DNA of 64,000 nt from Atopsyche davidsoni (Eukaryota > Arthropoda > Insecta > Trichoptera > Hydrobiosidae), in assembly GCA_022113835.1 (NCBI GenBank), contig JAILWY010000023.1:10044001-10108000 (forward strand), in the 5' to 3' direction. The translations under genes were made by a program, and so were the position numbers. Under the pieces are notes generated by a model, which had not been told where the DNA came from, did no database searches, and was given only the letters and a program-made list of their open reading frames with translations. Shown in pieces: positions 37,851 through 51,339 of this stretch. The stretch's first letter is position 1. Every line of letters begins with the position of its first letter.

Positions 37851-39329
37851 AGACTTCACATGTTTAAAAAAATGTTATGTTTGTCTAATGTTATGATTTG
37901 GTCTCGAACCGCATATTATGCGGACGTACCGACTGTAGCATACTTAAGCCGTGGAATTTAATTAAGCCAATATGACCATAATTTGATATACGGTATGTAC
38001 AATGATTTAATCACAGCATCAACAAACAAAAACATTTCTTATATTTTTTTATTATTAGCATAATAAATATATACAATAGAATTAACAAACTATCTTAAGC
38101 TTTAATGAGTAATTATAAGCGTAATCAACAGAAAATATAGGGTTTGTGGTGTACTTTAAGTGGTATATCTTTAAAATCACATTTTGTTCACTGTGTTAAC
38201 AAAAAAACCTACATTTTTTTTTTTTTTTTTTAATTACTCACGATTAAGTACATCCGTTGACATGTGGAAAGCTGTTACTATTTCTGAAAAAATGATAAAA
38301 TAAAATTATGAGAGTAGTCTTGTAATTTTCTGGGGCAGAAGGACGACGGCTGACGAGTGGATAAGTATACAGGAGTGAGATCTCTGGGTAGCGCTTTCTA
38401 TAGTATAGTGTATTATTCCGATATCGTGTTGAAATCAAGTTGAATTATTTAATGCGAATATAGACTGGACTATTAGACAATACCATCCCATTAGATGATA
38501 TGTTTTAATTAAGTAAAAATAGGAACTAATAAAGAAACAAAATATATATAACAATAAAACATCGATCGTGAATAAATAGCCGTTTAGAAGTAAATTCAAC
38601 TAAACCTGGTATTTATGTTTAATTTCATACGGTGTTGATGTTCATATACTCACACTGTCTAATTACTACCGCAAAGAGCCTATTAATTCATCAAAACTTA
38701 AAATTAGACACTTTTATTTTTCATTTTACAGAAGTTACGTAAAAACCAGTTATTCATAATTGATTTTGGGCACTCACCTTTCATGTAAAGTAATAATTAT
38801 CATGGCGGCAGACAAGCAAATGATTAATTGCATCTTGACTGCATAGTCTACTTTCTTGCTTCATTACAAATTACAATATCGCTCACTTTATAATAAATAC
38901 ACGTTATTTAAATTTAAATGTAAATTATAAAAAAACGTGGTGATTATTTTTAATGCACGGTCGATTTAAAATAAAAACCGGGTCAATTGATAACCGAAAT
39001 GTAACTCTCGTGCATTGTTCGGTTGAATAAACTTAAACATTTAATATTTACTTGCGTAAGACTGTAATCTTGTCCATTTGATTTCATTAGAACTTCCCAC
39101 GTCCAGAGCGGGGTTATTTACATCAATTTTATCAGCGATTTCCTTCTGTAAGCACATTTATAACCCTCGAGTAACATAAGATCTGGGAGATCAGGAATTA
39201 AAAGATCCTTAACTTTGCAGAAACGGGAAGTCGAATTGATTAATTTGTATTCAATTGTTTATTCATGAACACTCATTTTGTTAGGCATTCGTTAAGACGT
39301 GATGATTACACGACCTCCTTATCTTTCGA
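37851..39329. other. A+T-rich tract with a minus-strand donor-like site
   Basis: Mostly featureless. On the minus strand GCCGCCATGA is followed 19 nt later by a consensus donor AAG|GTGAGT (exon end at 38778). GCCGCCAT is also a PHO/YY1-like site, so this need not be a coding exon. The patch at 38750-38830 is moderately complex. Confidence 0.4.
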
Positions 39330-39430
39330 TTCAATCGTGAAGTTTTAAAAACGATTAGGCCGGGACCTACGCACGCGCGTGCAAACTGCGCCTCTGCCAG
39401 CGGCTGTTTATAACGTTTTTACTAAGAACT
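39330..39430. promoter_or_regulatory. Short CpG-rich island
   Basis: Compact G+C-rich patch with alternating ACGCGCGTGC-type sequence at about 39370-39382. No open frame. Confidence 0.25.
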
Positions 39431-41209
39431 GACAAAGGGTAATAATAACGTAGAAGAAATAATAATATAACTTAATAACAAAAATAAATATTATTCATTT
39501 GTAATTATTATAACATTGCACTAGAATAAAAAAATTATAATTAAGACATTATTTTTTTAATTTAGTATTTTTATAGTATAAGAGTGATGCTCCGTTCTTT
39601 TGTAATTATGAAGGTTTTGGTAACATCAATTTTTCTATGTAATGCTTTATTTAAAATGCTCGCATCGCTTATTATTTTCTATATTATATAATTGATAATA
39701 TTCACTGCCTAAAATTTATCTTTTAATAATTTTTAATTTAATATTGCATGTTGTATGCAATACAACTTTAAAGACTCAATAATTGTTATTGTCTGATTGT
39801 TTTATTTTTTAACCATAACCAAAATATTGAGATAAAGTCCTGCCATGTTAAGTGTTCCATGTTAAGTATAAAATACATATACAATCTTTTAACGGACATT
39901 TCCATAGTATTAACGCGCTAACTTATGCACATTTAAATATAAATGAATACTATAAAGATAGTAATTATAAATAACATAAACTTCCTATTAGGGGTTGGTT
40001 AGTTGACACGCTGACACGTGTTGGCTAGAATATCGTAGGCTGTTCGTGAATAGTTCAATGAATTATTCATACCTTTGGTGGACGAGAGGCCAACACATGT
40101 CCTCTTATTGTGTTAATTGGTGAACTAAATTACTTAATCCTGAAGACCCTTTGAGTCCCAAATCTAACATCTCATCAAATAACTAATCACTATTTGTATA
40201 TCGTTATAATACCTCAAATTCTTAATTTTAAATAAAGACGTTAATAAAATTTAAAAAAAAAGAATAGTATTCATTATCATAATTTACTGGCGGTATATAT
40301 TATTAAGTAATAAGGGTTGCAGTTCTTTTGAAAGTATACTATTTTTGCAAGTTCACGTGCAATAAAATACGATCGTTCAATTCTGTTTTAAATTAATCCT
40401 TTCTTTCACCTGTCATATTAGAATATGTCATTGTGCCAGACTTATAAATGGTTTCACTGTTAGTTCTAATAACACAATTATTTTAATGCATTACAATGTA
40501 CTTTGATTGTAAGACATCAGCAACTTTAGTGCTTTAAATATTCTAACATTGTCTACAGTGCTGTTAATGAAATCTGATAATAGAAACAAAAAAAAACTAA
40601 AAGTTTAGATAACAAGCACAACAGCATTTTAACTGGTGTGTTTTTTAATATAATTACATGTATTTATTTAATATATGTGAAATGCTGAATGCCACGATAT
40701 GTTATTCTATCCGGTTTTTGAGGTCCCCCTTTCTCAAAAATAAACAAATCAAGCTTTTTTCTATGTAATACAAAGAATATAAGATGTTTTTGTTAGTACT
40801 TTACTGTAGTTTTTATATATGCACGCATGTTATTATGATAATTTTAAATGTTACTGGAACTCATTTATAAAAATAAAGAAGAATAATAATAATATAAGCA
40901 TTTTGTATTTGAAAAATATTTATAAACAATTTTAATTACAATTACTCCAAGCAATAATAAATAAATTCATATGAAGTTGCGTAGAATATAGGGATATAGT
41001 CACTGCCATTTAAGTATTTGTGCAGTAATTACTATATAATTTTTCGCATTTTCATATTTTTGTTCTCATAATGTATAAGTCTACATCTTTGTGTAAATTA
41101 AAAAAAAAGTCAATGAACTGTACAATACTTAAATATATTTACTAACTTTTTAGTTAAATGGAAAAGGGTGAATAATGCCTTCAGTACGCACATGTTTGCA
41201 TTCGTATAA
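39431..41209. other. A+T-rich non-coding tract
   Basis: No gene is visible. A moderately complex patch at 39985-40160 has no motif I can defend. Confidence 0.6.
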
Positions 41210-41430
41210 AAAATACAGTCAGGTGACCATCGGACAGTAATAAATTAACGGGACGCTTCACCGTCCGCTAACCCGTCATTACCTTCCACGAATACGCGGG
41301 ACACTCGGCCAGATCATAGTGATTATATTCGCATTATATAAGAAAAAATAAATAAAAAATATAGGCGCGCGGTGGGGCCCAGTGACTTCGCCTGATTGCA
41401 TTTCATTATTCCTATTAAAACCAACAGGGG
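41210..41430. promoter_or_regulatory. CpG-containing island
   Basis: Two G+C-richer segments (41220-41320 and 41360-41400) with mixed sequence; no open frame. Confidence 0.25.
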
Positions 41431-42469
41431 GCAAACCTAAGAGATAATGAAATCAAAATGAATCTTCTTGATTGAATAATATCTATTAAATATTTTTTAT
41501 TTCATAATATCAACAGGTAATTTTTAATTTCAAACTGTTATTAAATAGTGACTTTTTTGTACAGTAATTGATTTTGCAATTTATTCTACTACCTACTTAA
41601 ATAAACTATCTGTTGAGTTTTTCTATTTATTATATACACTTACAAGATGCTATGATTGATTTTTTTGAAGATTATAATAGTTTTGTACTTGTGTTTGATT
41701 AAACTATGCCGAGCAGATGTATTTTATTTTTTCATCATGTGTTCTTAAAAATATTTGATTTATTTTTATACACGATGATCTCGAGGATATAATTTGATTC
41801 TGCAAGATTTGCTAATATAAAAACTTTTATTTAATTAAAATGTTTTCAAATAGAAACTAGCATATGTGATTTCAAACAACTTTTCAAATCATCAAATGAG
41901 TTGTTGGCTGTATAATTAGGAGTATCGACGGACAGATAACTATACATTTTAAGATTGTCATTAACAAACAGATTTTTCTGATGAAAGGTTTAGCTATCAA
42001 TACCAACATTTTAGGCAATATCAAATTATATTTTCTTTTTTGATAAATTTGACATCATCTTGTGTGTATATATTAAAATTGTTATTAATTATTTTTTCAA
42101 ATACTGCTATCCAGGTGAAGAATAATACTGATTTTTTTACGTAGTACGGTATCTGTTAATTGAGATCTTTTAATACGTTGATTAAAATAATTCGTATACA
42201 ACACTTTTTTAGCAGTGTAATTGTTAATGAGTTTTTTTATTTATTTTATAAACCACATAATGTATCTCAAAGTACAACCAATAATTGTACATTTAAATAT
42301 AATGTACGCAAGTTCAAAAAACAAAAATATTATTTAATATATAACCAAAGGTTTAATGCTTCGTCTTCGAGAGGTCAAACGTTTAAGTACTGCTAGGTGA
42401 TTACAAGTTAAACAGTAAAAAAAAACCTTTAAAAACGTAAATATTATGTAAATTGCCCCGAGCCATATC
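41431..42469. other. A+T-rich non-coding tract
   Basis: A 78-codon plus-strand frame (42160-42396) is low-complexity. Nothing else is visible. Confidence 0.6.
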
Positions 42470-42800
42470 ATTTACATTGCCGAAAACATTTACGATGCGC
42501 GACTCACAAAAATGGTCTAATTCCATTCACCGAATTTCAAAATGTTGAAAGTAATAAACGCAGCAATAAATTATACGTAGACCAACATAATTAATCTAAG
42601 GAATTGATACTTATTATAGAAGCAGCCCTCTGCCACAAAATAAACGGTGTTTTTTAAACGTAATCTACCTGATACGGATCTGACGATAAATATGGAAACC
42701 TCCAGCGGATGATGAAGTGACTAATTGCAATCACGAAACGTGCATCTGCCCAGGGTCGAACTTGGTCCGAGACATAAATATCAAAGCATGCCATTTTCTA
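42470..42800. promoter_or_regulatory. Complex island
   Basis: Non-repetitive mixed sequence with CpG-containing ends. It has no open frame. GGTCGAAC near 42755 resembles part of a B-box but fails the consensus. Confidence 0.25.
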
Positions 42801-43580
42801 GCATTCGTAAAAAACAATCTTTCGTTTTGTAATAAAAATATTACTCAACAAATATAATTTGTAAAGATAAATATCAATTCATTTAACAGTGGATTTATCA
42901 GTTTTGTGGATTTACAAGTCTATAAAGTGTCTTTCTAGGAATATAGTTATTTCTGTCCTTGGAAGAATTAAAGGAAAATTAATTATGCACTCCTAGCATA
43001 ACTGACTTTGTAAAGCAGATGACTATTTTTATGTTTGAGGATTACAATAGCGTAAAAGGATGTTTTAGACATTCCCTTGTGGTTACAGGGGTTTGCACTT
43101 CTATCTGCATCAGTCCCTGAAATTTAACGTACGACCTCAACTATAAACTTTCAAGGTAGCTTAGCCTTAAACTATTATTCTCATTCTCTCCGAAATAATA
43201 ATAATAGAATAAGTATTTATTATTTTTGCAAGAGTGTAAAACTTGGTAGCGAACTGTTTGAATTGATTTTGTCAAAGCAACAATGTTATCAATGCCCATA
43301 ATAAGTGTACCATACCAAGATGGCATTAATTGAGATTATGATGATCCTTAGAGCTCTTTCCAATTGATTGTACTATTTTCATACATCTTAAATATACTCA
43401 ATGCTTTAATTTAAAAACAGTTCTGTAAAATAATCACTACATACTATATATCCAGAAGCATTTTGTTTTTTTTGAACTTCTCCTTAATGTAACAACAAAC
43501 CAATCAACATAAAAGGAAACAGAAATGTAATCAATCAGTATCAGTATCGAATAAAAAATCGAGCACTTTATTTAATCTTA
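42801..43580. other. A+T-rich tract with PHO/YY1-like site
   Basis: No gene is visible. AAGATGGC at 43317-43324 lies in ACCAAGATGGC, the same 11-mer as in the 35.84 kb island. Otherwise featureless. Confidence 0.5.
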
Positions 43581-43586
43581 ATCCAG

Positions 43587-43661
43587 CCCCTGTCGCTCAC
43601 ATTCTCTCATGGTCGAACTTTCCTATGCAAGCATATCCGTCTTGGTTACGAGCTCTGCCAG
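43587..43661 (+). other. Candidate 75-nt exon, unknown
   Basis: A stretch bounded by an acceptor-like TTAATCCAG and a consensus donor CAG|GTAAGG (intron would start at 43662). It is exactly 75 nt (25 codons) and open in all three frames. Composition is balanced compared with the flanks. No frame gives a peptide I recognise. It may be a small exon, or chance splice sites around a regulatory island (43580-43740). Confidence 0.2.
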
Positions 43662-43740
43662 GTAAGGAATGGTAATGTGGGCCAGTGGAGGCGGACGTCT
43701 CAGGTGTCAGCAGGTGCACACGGGGCGGCCGAAAAATAAC
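43662..43740. promoter_or_regulatory. G-rich end of island
   Basis: G+C-rich sequence directly after the candidate exon, containing several GTG/GTA donor-like steps and a CpG-rich tail (43725-43735). A regulatory reading is inferred from composition. Confidence 0.2.
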
Positions 43741-44059
43741 TATATTTGTATAATAAACACCAGCTTGTGAATATTATGACGAGAATCTATTTAAGATAAC
43801 AGCCTCTACCTCAACGTGTTACACTAAGAACTAAACCACTCTGTTCTATGATATTAATAACGAACTGTGCCATTTTCGATACATCCTACATCATATACAA
43901 TAAGTCAAATAAGTTTACTTACATAAAAGAATCAGGGCTTTATGTATATATTTTTTGATTATTTTACAGGTTTTTATAAACTCAAGTTATATTAGTGAGC
44001 TTTGCACAAGTTGATCATATCCAAAAGACTAATTTTTCTACGCATATTTTGTGGCTAGA
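43741..44059. other. A+T-rich non-coding tract
   Basis: Nothing identifiable. Confidence 0.6.
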
Positions 44060-44200
44060 TAAAGCAGCCCTCGTCAGTCGCGATAGCGCCGCTCTCCGGA
44101 CAGGTGAGGTCGCGTAATTGGTGGCCTGTTAAAAAATTAAACTAAGTCCCGAGTGCGCCGTGTGTTATAATGCACTGGAAACGCATTCACTGTAATAGAT
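44060..44200. promoter_or_regulatory. CpG-rich island with donor-like site
   Basis: CpG-rich core at 44073-44100 ends in the consensus donor CAG|GTGAGG (intron would start at 44103). No useful open frame precedes it. It is either a non-coding exon end or coincidence. Confidence 0.25.
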
Positions 44201-44779
44201 TAATGCACTCGATCACAGCGTTTGAATAGATAGCATGTCCGGCCGTTTTTTCGGCCCTTTAACGTTTTTTGGATGTAAATGAATCGGTCACGATATTGAT
44301 CGTTACTTTGGGGTTTCGTTTTTTGACTTTGCTTTTGAAAATGAGACTTTTTTGCTTGCTTTGGATAATCGATGTTTTTTTTTAATATACTACTAAAGAG
44401 TTTCGGCGAATTGAACCTACCCACTTTGCTTCAAAGCCTTTTAACTATTTTTCCTTAACGTTTTTTTTTTATCAAATAAATGCTTCCATGAATTATGATT
44501 AATAGTTCTGTATTTTATACCGTTGAACAAGGAAAATATTTTTAAAAGTAACTATTATACTTTGAAACGATAATGATTTATTTTATCTCTGTAAATACAA
44601 AACTATACATAATAAATTGATCCAACGTTGAAATACGATATCGCTCGTTTGTTGTACGCTACAAGATATTGAAAATTGTGTGTATCATTATGATAAACAA
44701 TTTCTAAATACTCAAATTGTGTACAAGCCACTAAACAAATACAAGAGTATTTTATGAAATAAAGCGACTTAATTTATGG
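44201..44779. other. A+T-rich non-coding tract
   Basis: A 74-codon minus-strand frame (44200-44424) is Lys/Gln-rich with no domain. Nothing else is visible. Confidence 0.55.
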
Positions 44780-45020
44780 AATTCCGTAATTCTACCTCCA
44801 GGCCGGGCACGACGCGCATTCCCTTCGCGAGCCAGAGTTATCTATATTGTAATCATTCATTTCTGTATCTAGCTTACATAAAAACTCTATTCAGAGGTAA
44901 TAAATACGCCGGGGTAGCCATTTGTCCGAGCCCACGTGTTGTGACCGGCGATGTTCCGGGATATTTATGGTCGAGGAGGGAACGGAGACCTTTCTATGGC
45001 AACATTAATTGCTTTGAATT
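44780..45020. promoter_or_regulatory. Complex island, open on plus strand
   Basis: Two CpG-rich patches (44795-44835, 44905-44990) lie in a plus-strand 84-codon frame (44776-45030). The translation is of mixed composition but has no recognisable domain and lacks flanking splice sites. Confidence 0.25.
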
Positions 45021-45944
45021 AAGAGTGTAACTGATATAAAGCTTTTTAAAGCCTCTTTGGTAAGCTGTTATATCTTATGACTATTTTGACTTATGTTTTG
45101 TGTAATACGGAAAAACGTTTTGAGATTTTTACATGAACCATTCTATTTACTTTTTAATGTAATTACGTATATTATCTTTTATAATAAAATTTAATTAATA
45201 TAAATAACAGCACGATAAGCTTTAAGATTACGTTAGCTTGCTTTGAATACTTTTTTACAAAAATATTTATAAATTTACACACCTTTGAATAAGCAAGTTT
45301 TTTCAATATAATACATTTCCGTTCTTCAATTCTTTGTTAATAATAGAATGTTCACTTCTTTCAAGCGACCACAAATATTTTTTTGCAAGTTCTTTGCAAT
45401 AAAAATAATATATAACTTATGATATCGTAAAATTTTTCATCTCCAGTTTGGATTCCTTCCACATCATTCAGACCTTCGATGAGAGGACTGTCACTTTTTT
45501 ACAGTATCATTTCAAATCTCCGCGTTTACGGTCTCTCAGGGCTTTCTAACAAAACATTCCTTGTGCTCACATTTGCTTTTAGACAAAAAATCTAAATGAT
45601 CATATGGAAAATATTGGCCAAGCCATATTTATTTAATTTAAGCCATTCATTTTACGCTATCCCTTGCAACAGAGGTCTCACATTTGTATCAGATATCAAA
45701 CACGATCAGACTTGGCGTCTGATACACCGGTCTTTGTTGGTTATCATTAATCATGTGATAGTAGTAAATTTAAAATGAATCTTTTTTAAGGAATTGAAAG
45801 CATTGTTTTTTTTCATTATCTTTATTTTTATTTATGCTTTCGGGTGGTATTATTTTTGCTGTACAAAATAAATTAGTCTGTAGAGCTGTTTCTTTATTAA
45901 TTCTTCTACATACAGTTTATGCATATCAAGTGCGTGTGCGTAGT
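45021..45944. other. A+T-rich non-coding tract
   Basis: No gene is visible. Mildly richer patch at 45440-45580. Confidence 0.6.
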
Positions 45945-46110
45945 TCTAAGTCAGAATAAACGAGTAACCCTTCAATGCCCACCCCCTGCCGTCACGACTG
46001 AGCGCCCTCCACAGACCTCCTCGGAGGTGTGCTGGACGGGCCGCGATCCTCCCACTTCTGCCATAAAACCTCTAATGAAACCTCCCACTGTGAATAGAGC
46101 TTATCATCAA
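45945..46110. promoter_or_regulatory. G+C-rich island
   Basis: C-rich, CpG-containing patch (45970-46060). It is the first half of a 108-codon plus-strand frame (45919-46245) whose peptide is Pro/Thr-rich at the start and shows no domain. A chance frame is favoured. Confidence 0.25.
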
Positions 46111-47199
46111 CCGACAATTGCTCGTGTATCAGTAATTGAATTAATTCTAACCTTGGAAATGATCTATAGATCTTATTTCTATAAAAATGTAATGGGTGGA
46201 TCGATGATTTGTTACAGATTTTGTTACTCCTTTTTCATGCTTTGATGACACGGTTAAAAATTAGAATCGATATTGCAATATTAAAATCCTGTATTTAAAC
46301 AAATTCATTTATTATTAATTTATATATATTATACATCCTTGTCAATATCTATAGTATTAGCTTAGAGCTTTTATGTATGTATCTAAAAAGTTTACGACGT
46401 TTAATCAATCACCTTAGAGGTATGTTTTACCTTGTATATCGTAAGATCATTACACACAAACTGAGTGTAGGGTTGTTTATTATATTTGCAAAATTAATTT
46501 TGCAGACACAATAAAATTTGTGAGAAACTAGAAATTTAAAATGTTGAAAAACTAAAATGATTTTTTCTCGCTTATTTTATGCAGTTTGTTAATTGCTGTT
46601 ATTATATGTATGTTTAAAATAACATAAAATGCACGGACAATATAAAAATGAAATTATGCAGTTTTGTTAGTGTTGAACAAGCTATAATTACGCACAAATA
46701 AACATATTTGAATTTTAAATTTACAACAATATTTTGAGGATATACCATAGAAAGCATCACTGGTTGTGAAAGTGAGTCGGTGCTCTAAGATAGCACAATT
46801 AAACTGGATCTTTAAGTTAGACTTACAGAAGTATGCCAGGCATGCAGTTGAGTTGGCAAAACTAAAACAATCCGGCATATATTGAACATGTTCTAAGACA
46901 CGTTCAGTCATAATATATTAACTGGCAGAGCACCAGGCCCAGACGGCGGACGGGTTTTACAATATTCGAGATTGTTGGCCTAATAGTTAACATCCTGTAG
47001 CGGATATGGCACGCTAGGAAGATGATTTCACACAATAAACGAACAATTAAATATCATAAAAGCTATGTGAGTAATATTGCTACATCTTTAATAAAAAAAC
47101 AACGAAACGTGTTAGGATGTTTTGAAAAATGCCTCAAAATCGAGGCGTGCTATTAAGCTGTCTAATTAAGCCACATATCTAGAAGAGGGTAATAAAATA
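46111..47199. other. A+T-rich non-coding tract
   Basis: Contains an 85-codon minus-strand frame (46654-46911), Cys/Phe-rich with no recognisable domain, and a short richer patch at 46920-46960. Confidence 0.5.
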
Positions 47200-47420
47200 A
47201 AGTAAAGTTACGATCGAGCTCCACGAGCGAGGGGCCTCGCTCCTCCACGTGTCTGACGTCACTGCTCTGTGTTACTTCCTGCTTGATTCATTTTAATAAT
47301 GGCTTTTGTTTGAACGCTTAATTGATTTTAGATAAATGTCTTCAATTTTTTCACCGCCCGAAAGGTGGACGCGCTATCTGCTTACGATATCTTGACTTGA
47401 CTTGACGTGAAGTAATAATT
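47200..47420. promoter_or_regulatory. Island with perfect CRE
   Basis: G+C-rich 47210-47280 with TGACGTCA at 47254-47261 beside CCACGTGT, an E-box-like CACGTG at 47246-47251. No open frame. The adjacent bZIP and bHLH consensus sites support a regulatory role. Confidence 0.35.
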
Positions 47421-47689
47421 ACGTTTTATTTGATTTATTTACCAGAATCGAAATATAAATGTTCGAATAGGAATATTTTATAACCGGAATGTGCCTATTG
47501 AGACATTACATACAAGGAGTCTCAATATTTATAAGTATCCGAATAACTAGATAGCATCAGTTAAACGTATACATTTTAATGTGATATTTCTATTTGCGGT
47601 GTGAGTAACAATGGCCGCAAAAGTGTATAAATCATTTTAAAAAAATATACAATCTTCGATCAGCGCTATATGAAAAATTAATCATTCTG

Positions 47690-48000
47690 AAAACCTTTCG
47701 GCCAAACAGTATAAATAATTCTCCAGCTCTTATCGACGAGTCTCCCGAGCAAACAAACATCGATCAGACAGGAAGGAAAGCGAAAACCGATTGAATAAAC
47801 GCCAAATATTAAACTTCCATACTCGACGATAAATTTCACTGGAAAATTAATCAGACCTTCATTGCGCTTTGTTTTAAATCTGATGTTTAAATTTGATAAA
47901 TGGAGATCGGCTTGTCTTTAAATTACGGCTCGATTTAACTCCGCTTGGACCGATTTGCATTATCGTCGGCAGTGCCGCCAAACCTTCCCTCACACAATTA
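47690..48000. promoter_or_regulatory. Complex island with POU octamer
   Basis: Mixed, non-repetitive sequence with ATTTGCAT at 47953-47960. The 87-codon plus-strand frame starting at 47955 quickly enters A+T-rich sequence and has no domain. Confidence 0.25.
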
Positions 48001-48589
48001 TATTATTTAATATACTGAATCACATTACAGCTCATTTGGGGATCTACTCGCGAGCTTTTAATAGTGTTTCAGTTAATTTAAATACAAGTACCGTTAAAAT
48101 TTTAATGTCACTTAAAAAAAATTTCCCGTTTAAAACAGCATACTTTGGTAAATATGTATATTGCATTTATACCGCACTTTTAAAGATCAAATGTTTTCCG
48201 GTTTGTAGTTTATATTGAAAAAGCAATTTTAAATTTTATTTTTAAACATATGATTTTAAAGTCTAAGCATATCAAAAATCATTTAATCTTGAAGGCTAAA
48301 ATGTTCTCAAATAAATATTGTTCATTCAATGTGTCAGAATTCATTTGTAAAAAAAAACGTGCATTTAAAGTAAACGTCGCTTTTTGAAATTTTTTATATG
48401 TTATCAAAAATATTGATTTCAATAACCATTTTTAATCGAATACATCACGCGAGTGCTGATAGTATTCTGCTAATATGAGTATATTACAAACAGTTTATTG
48501 AATGTATTTTTAAAGATCAGAGGATAAGAGATATTAAAGTTGAACATACACTGTAACAGGAACCTAATGGATTCTCGAATAATCGCTTT
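48001..48589. other. A+T-rich non-coding tract
   Basis: Nothing identifiable. Confidence 0.6.
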
Positions 48590-48880
48590 TTGCCGGAGGC
48601 GCGATGGGTAAAGCGATTTCGCTACTAAGCGATCCCGGTTCGTAACCCGGCCTAATGCGTGAGCTATCTACTCCGGGGTACAATATCCATATTGCCTTTT
48701 TCCATTTTTCTCGGAACATTGTAATAAGGCAGTGTACACAAGATCTGCTTTTAATTTGCCTGCTTAATAATATCAGATATTTTATGTTCTCCGGCGGCGC
48801 CCCTCCTGCGGTCTCGCTGAAGAGTTTAAGATTGTTTGCTCCGCGAGATGCTTCTCGGGAATGCTTTGCGAGTTTCTTAT
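48590..48880 (+). repeat. Island beginning with a diverged tRNA-like segment
   Basis: A near-B-box CCCGGTTCGTAACCCGG at about 48633-48649 (one mismatch to GTTCGANNC) lies about 30 bp after a weak A-box-like TGGGTAAAGCG. Spacing is tRNA-like, but no cloverleaf is evident. A CpG-rich tail (48793-48870) follows. It is either an old SINE or a regulatory island. Confidence 0.25.
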
Positions 48881-49689
48881 AAGAATTTCCTTAATAGGAT
48901 CTGATTTAATTCAATCTTTGATTTTATAATGCGTAAACACAATGTTACAGGATATAAACTCGATACGCAATGTAGGCAGAATTTTCAAAACCTCCTCGCT
49001 CTAGTATCACGTGGGCAAAAGTTTGGTATTCTTGTTCATTTAAGTATATTTTGCGATTAATTGTTTCACGTTCAATCATTTCATATAATTTAATTGAATT
49101 TGCAATGTATTGACATTTCTCAATTTTAAATTACATTAATATGTATAGACATAAATATTCAGAGTAGTAACATTTTTGTGGTATCTTAAAAATGTTGACA
49201 AATAATTCGCTTTTTTACCTGAATTCGTATTCAGTATTTTCAATGGTATTGGCAAAAGTTAAGCAGGTGCTTGTAATTAATTACTGCTAAAATAAGAGGG
49301 CGTTAATATTCTTTAAGAATACTCGGACACTGGAGATATGTATATTTTTAATTAATACACATACAATTGAAACACGGGTATAAAATTTCCATAAGAAGTT
49401 TATAAATTCGCCATGCTTAATAAAGATATACAAATATTGTTACGTTGCTTGTGACGTAAAAAACACTTTATATAATTATATCGAGAATTTACGACATAAA
49501 TTGCTTAAAATATTTATTATTGCAAGGCTGTTTTTATAGTTGTGATTATTGATTTAATTGATGAAAAGGAGATTAATTTTAAAACTGTCTGTTAATTTTA
49601 GTATTGGTATGTAAATCATTATTTTTCTCAAATAAAAACGGTTATATCAGCACGGTTCTCTAATTGGAGAATATCCAAAGAATTTTTTG
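48881..49689. other. A+T-rich non-coding tract
   Basis: Nothing identifiable. Confidence 0.6.
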
Positions 49690-50130
49690 ATCACAATAGT
49701 TCAGGAGTCGGTCCGCACACCACCGGCGGCTCACAATATCGCATTGCAACGTGCCCACAAAAACAGGCGGGGGGGAAAAAAACAAAGTGTATGGAATAAA
49801 ACAAATAAACAAATTTGGTTCGGCGGGGATGCCCACAGGCTGTTGTTACCTCGTGAATAGCACTTCATTAAGTTTTGTATATTTATCCGACAAAAAACCG
49901 GACAAAGGGGGACAGACCGGCCGCGCACTGCCACTGTAGTCGATGGCCGCCTGCCCGCCCGCACAAATTAAACGAACTTTTTAAGTTTTTTGTGCGTCTT
50001 GTGCTGCGTTTATTCTATGTTGTGAATTAATAGTTGCGTCTGATCTGCTCGGAGCGAAAATACCCCGAGTCACGATATCAGATTATTTATGAACTCAATG
50101 CGGGATCTAATTTGTTTCACCGCCTCGGAT
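49690..50130. promoter_or_regulatory. Large CpG-rich island
   Basis: Three G+C-rich segments (49708-49780, 49820-49850, 49895-49970) in about 440 bp. Short frames overlap on both strands (49751-49939 plus; 49731-49964 minus) without domains. It is a strong composition contrast and a good enhancer or promoter candidate of unknown direction. Confidence 0.35.
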
Positions 50131-51339
50131 AATCCTTGGAATTGGTAAATTACAAAGTTTTACTGAGGTCCCATATTATACTAATTTCTTACTAAAGCTA
50201 ATAATGGTATGTACGGATTATAATTTAGTATTCTTTCGTCCTAGCATTGTTGAACTGCCTTAAATGGTTAATGATGCTGCTGTCCCGTCAAGTCGCCTAT
50301 ACACGCTGCGACAGAACTGTCAACCATATGGGAATTAACTAATAGCGTCTTTATATTTTTGATGTACTTTTATTGCTTTGTTTAAGTAATAAAGCAAACG
50401 ATGACTCTGTCAGTTATGTTGCAGCTTGTGTGATAGTGATTTATAAGAAATGTTTTATAATCCATGCAGATGTTATCTATATACATCAATACAATGCGCG
50501 CCCAGCGATAACATTTGATCTATTTAACACTGATGTTGGTAAATAGATGTATTTAACTTACAATTTAATACCAAAAAATAAATGCAAAATACATAATGTT
50601 TGATATCTAGAAAAAATAAAATTTTACTAAATAAATCTTAACGAAGCGAACAGCAAATTATGATTATTGTCAAGATTTTATACGTTATATTACATTTCCA
50701 TTAAATAGTGTGCTGATGTTTAAAATAAGTATTAAAATAAGTATATTAGAGAAAAGTTGAGAGAGTATTAACAATACAAGTATGTAATGCGATAAAAAAT
50801 ACATTAAGAATAAAAAGTGGATATTTATGTAATTGAATAAATAAGTGATGTATTGTGTCATACAAGCCTAGTAAAAATGTTATAAAGAATGCTTATCTTA
50901 AAAATAGTTTATTAATTCTTTAAAAATTTTACCAATAGTTGTGTAATCAAATTTATGGTTTAATATATAATGATGTTGAGAAAACTAATTTACAACATGC
51001 TGTATGATTTATAATTTTTTTTTTTTTAAATATACAATGAAATTTTAATTAAAATATCAATAAAATAAAACGTTAAAAATAACTATTGATGATTTTGATT
51101 TTAACAACATTAAAATTTTTTATAAAGTTCAATTAGCCATAGTTTTCAGTAAATATCGAATTAAAGGCGTGGAAATAAAACTATACACGACAACTACTAT
51201 TTTATATAACATCTTTAAGACGAAAATAAAATTTAAAAAATATATATAATAATATTTTTGATATTTATTTTACTCATTGGTATTTCATTGTAACAAGCAG
51301 CACAACTTAGCAAACAAAGTATACTAAAATAATATTCCA
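50131..51339. other. A+T-rich non-coding tract
   Basis: A small complex patch at 50260-50340; otherwise nothing identifiable. Confidence 0.6.
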
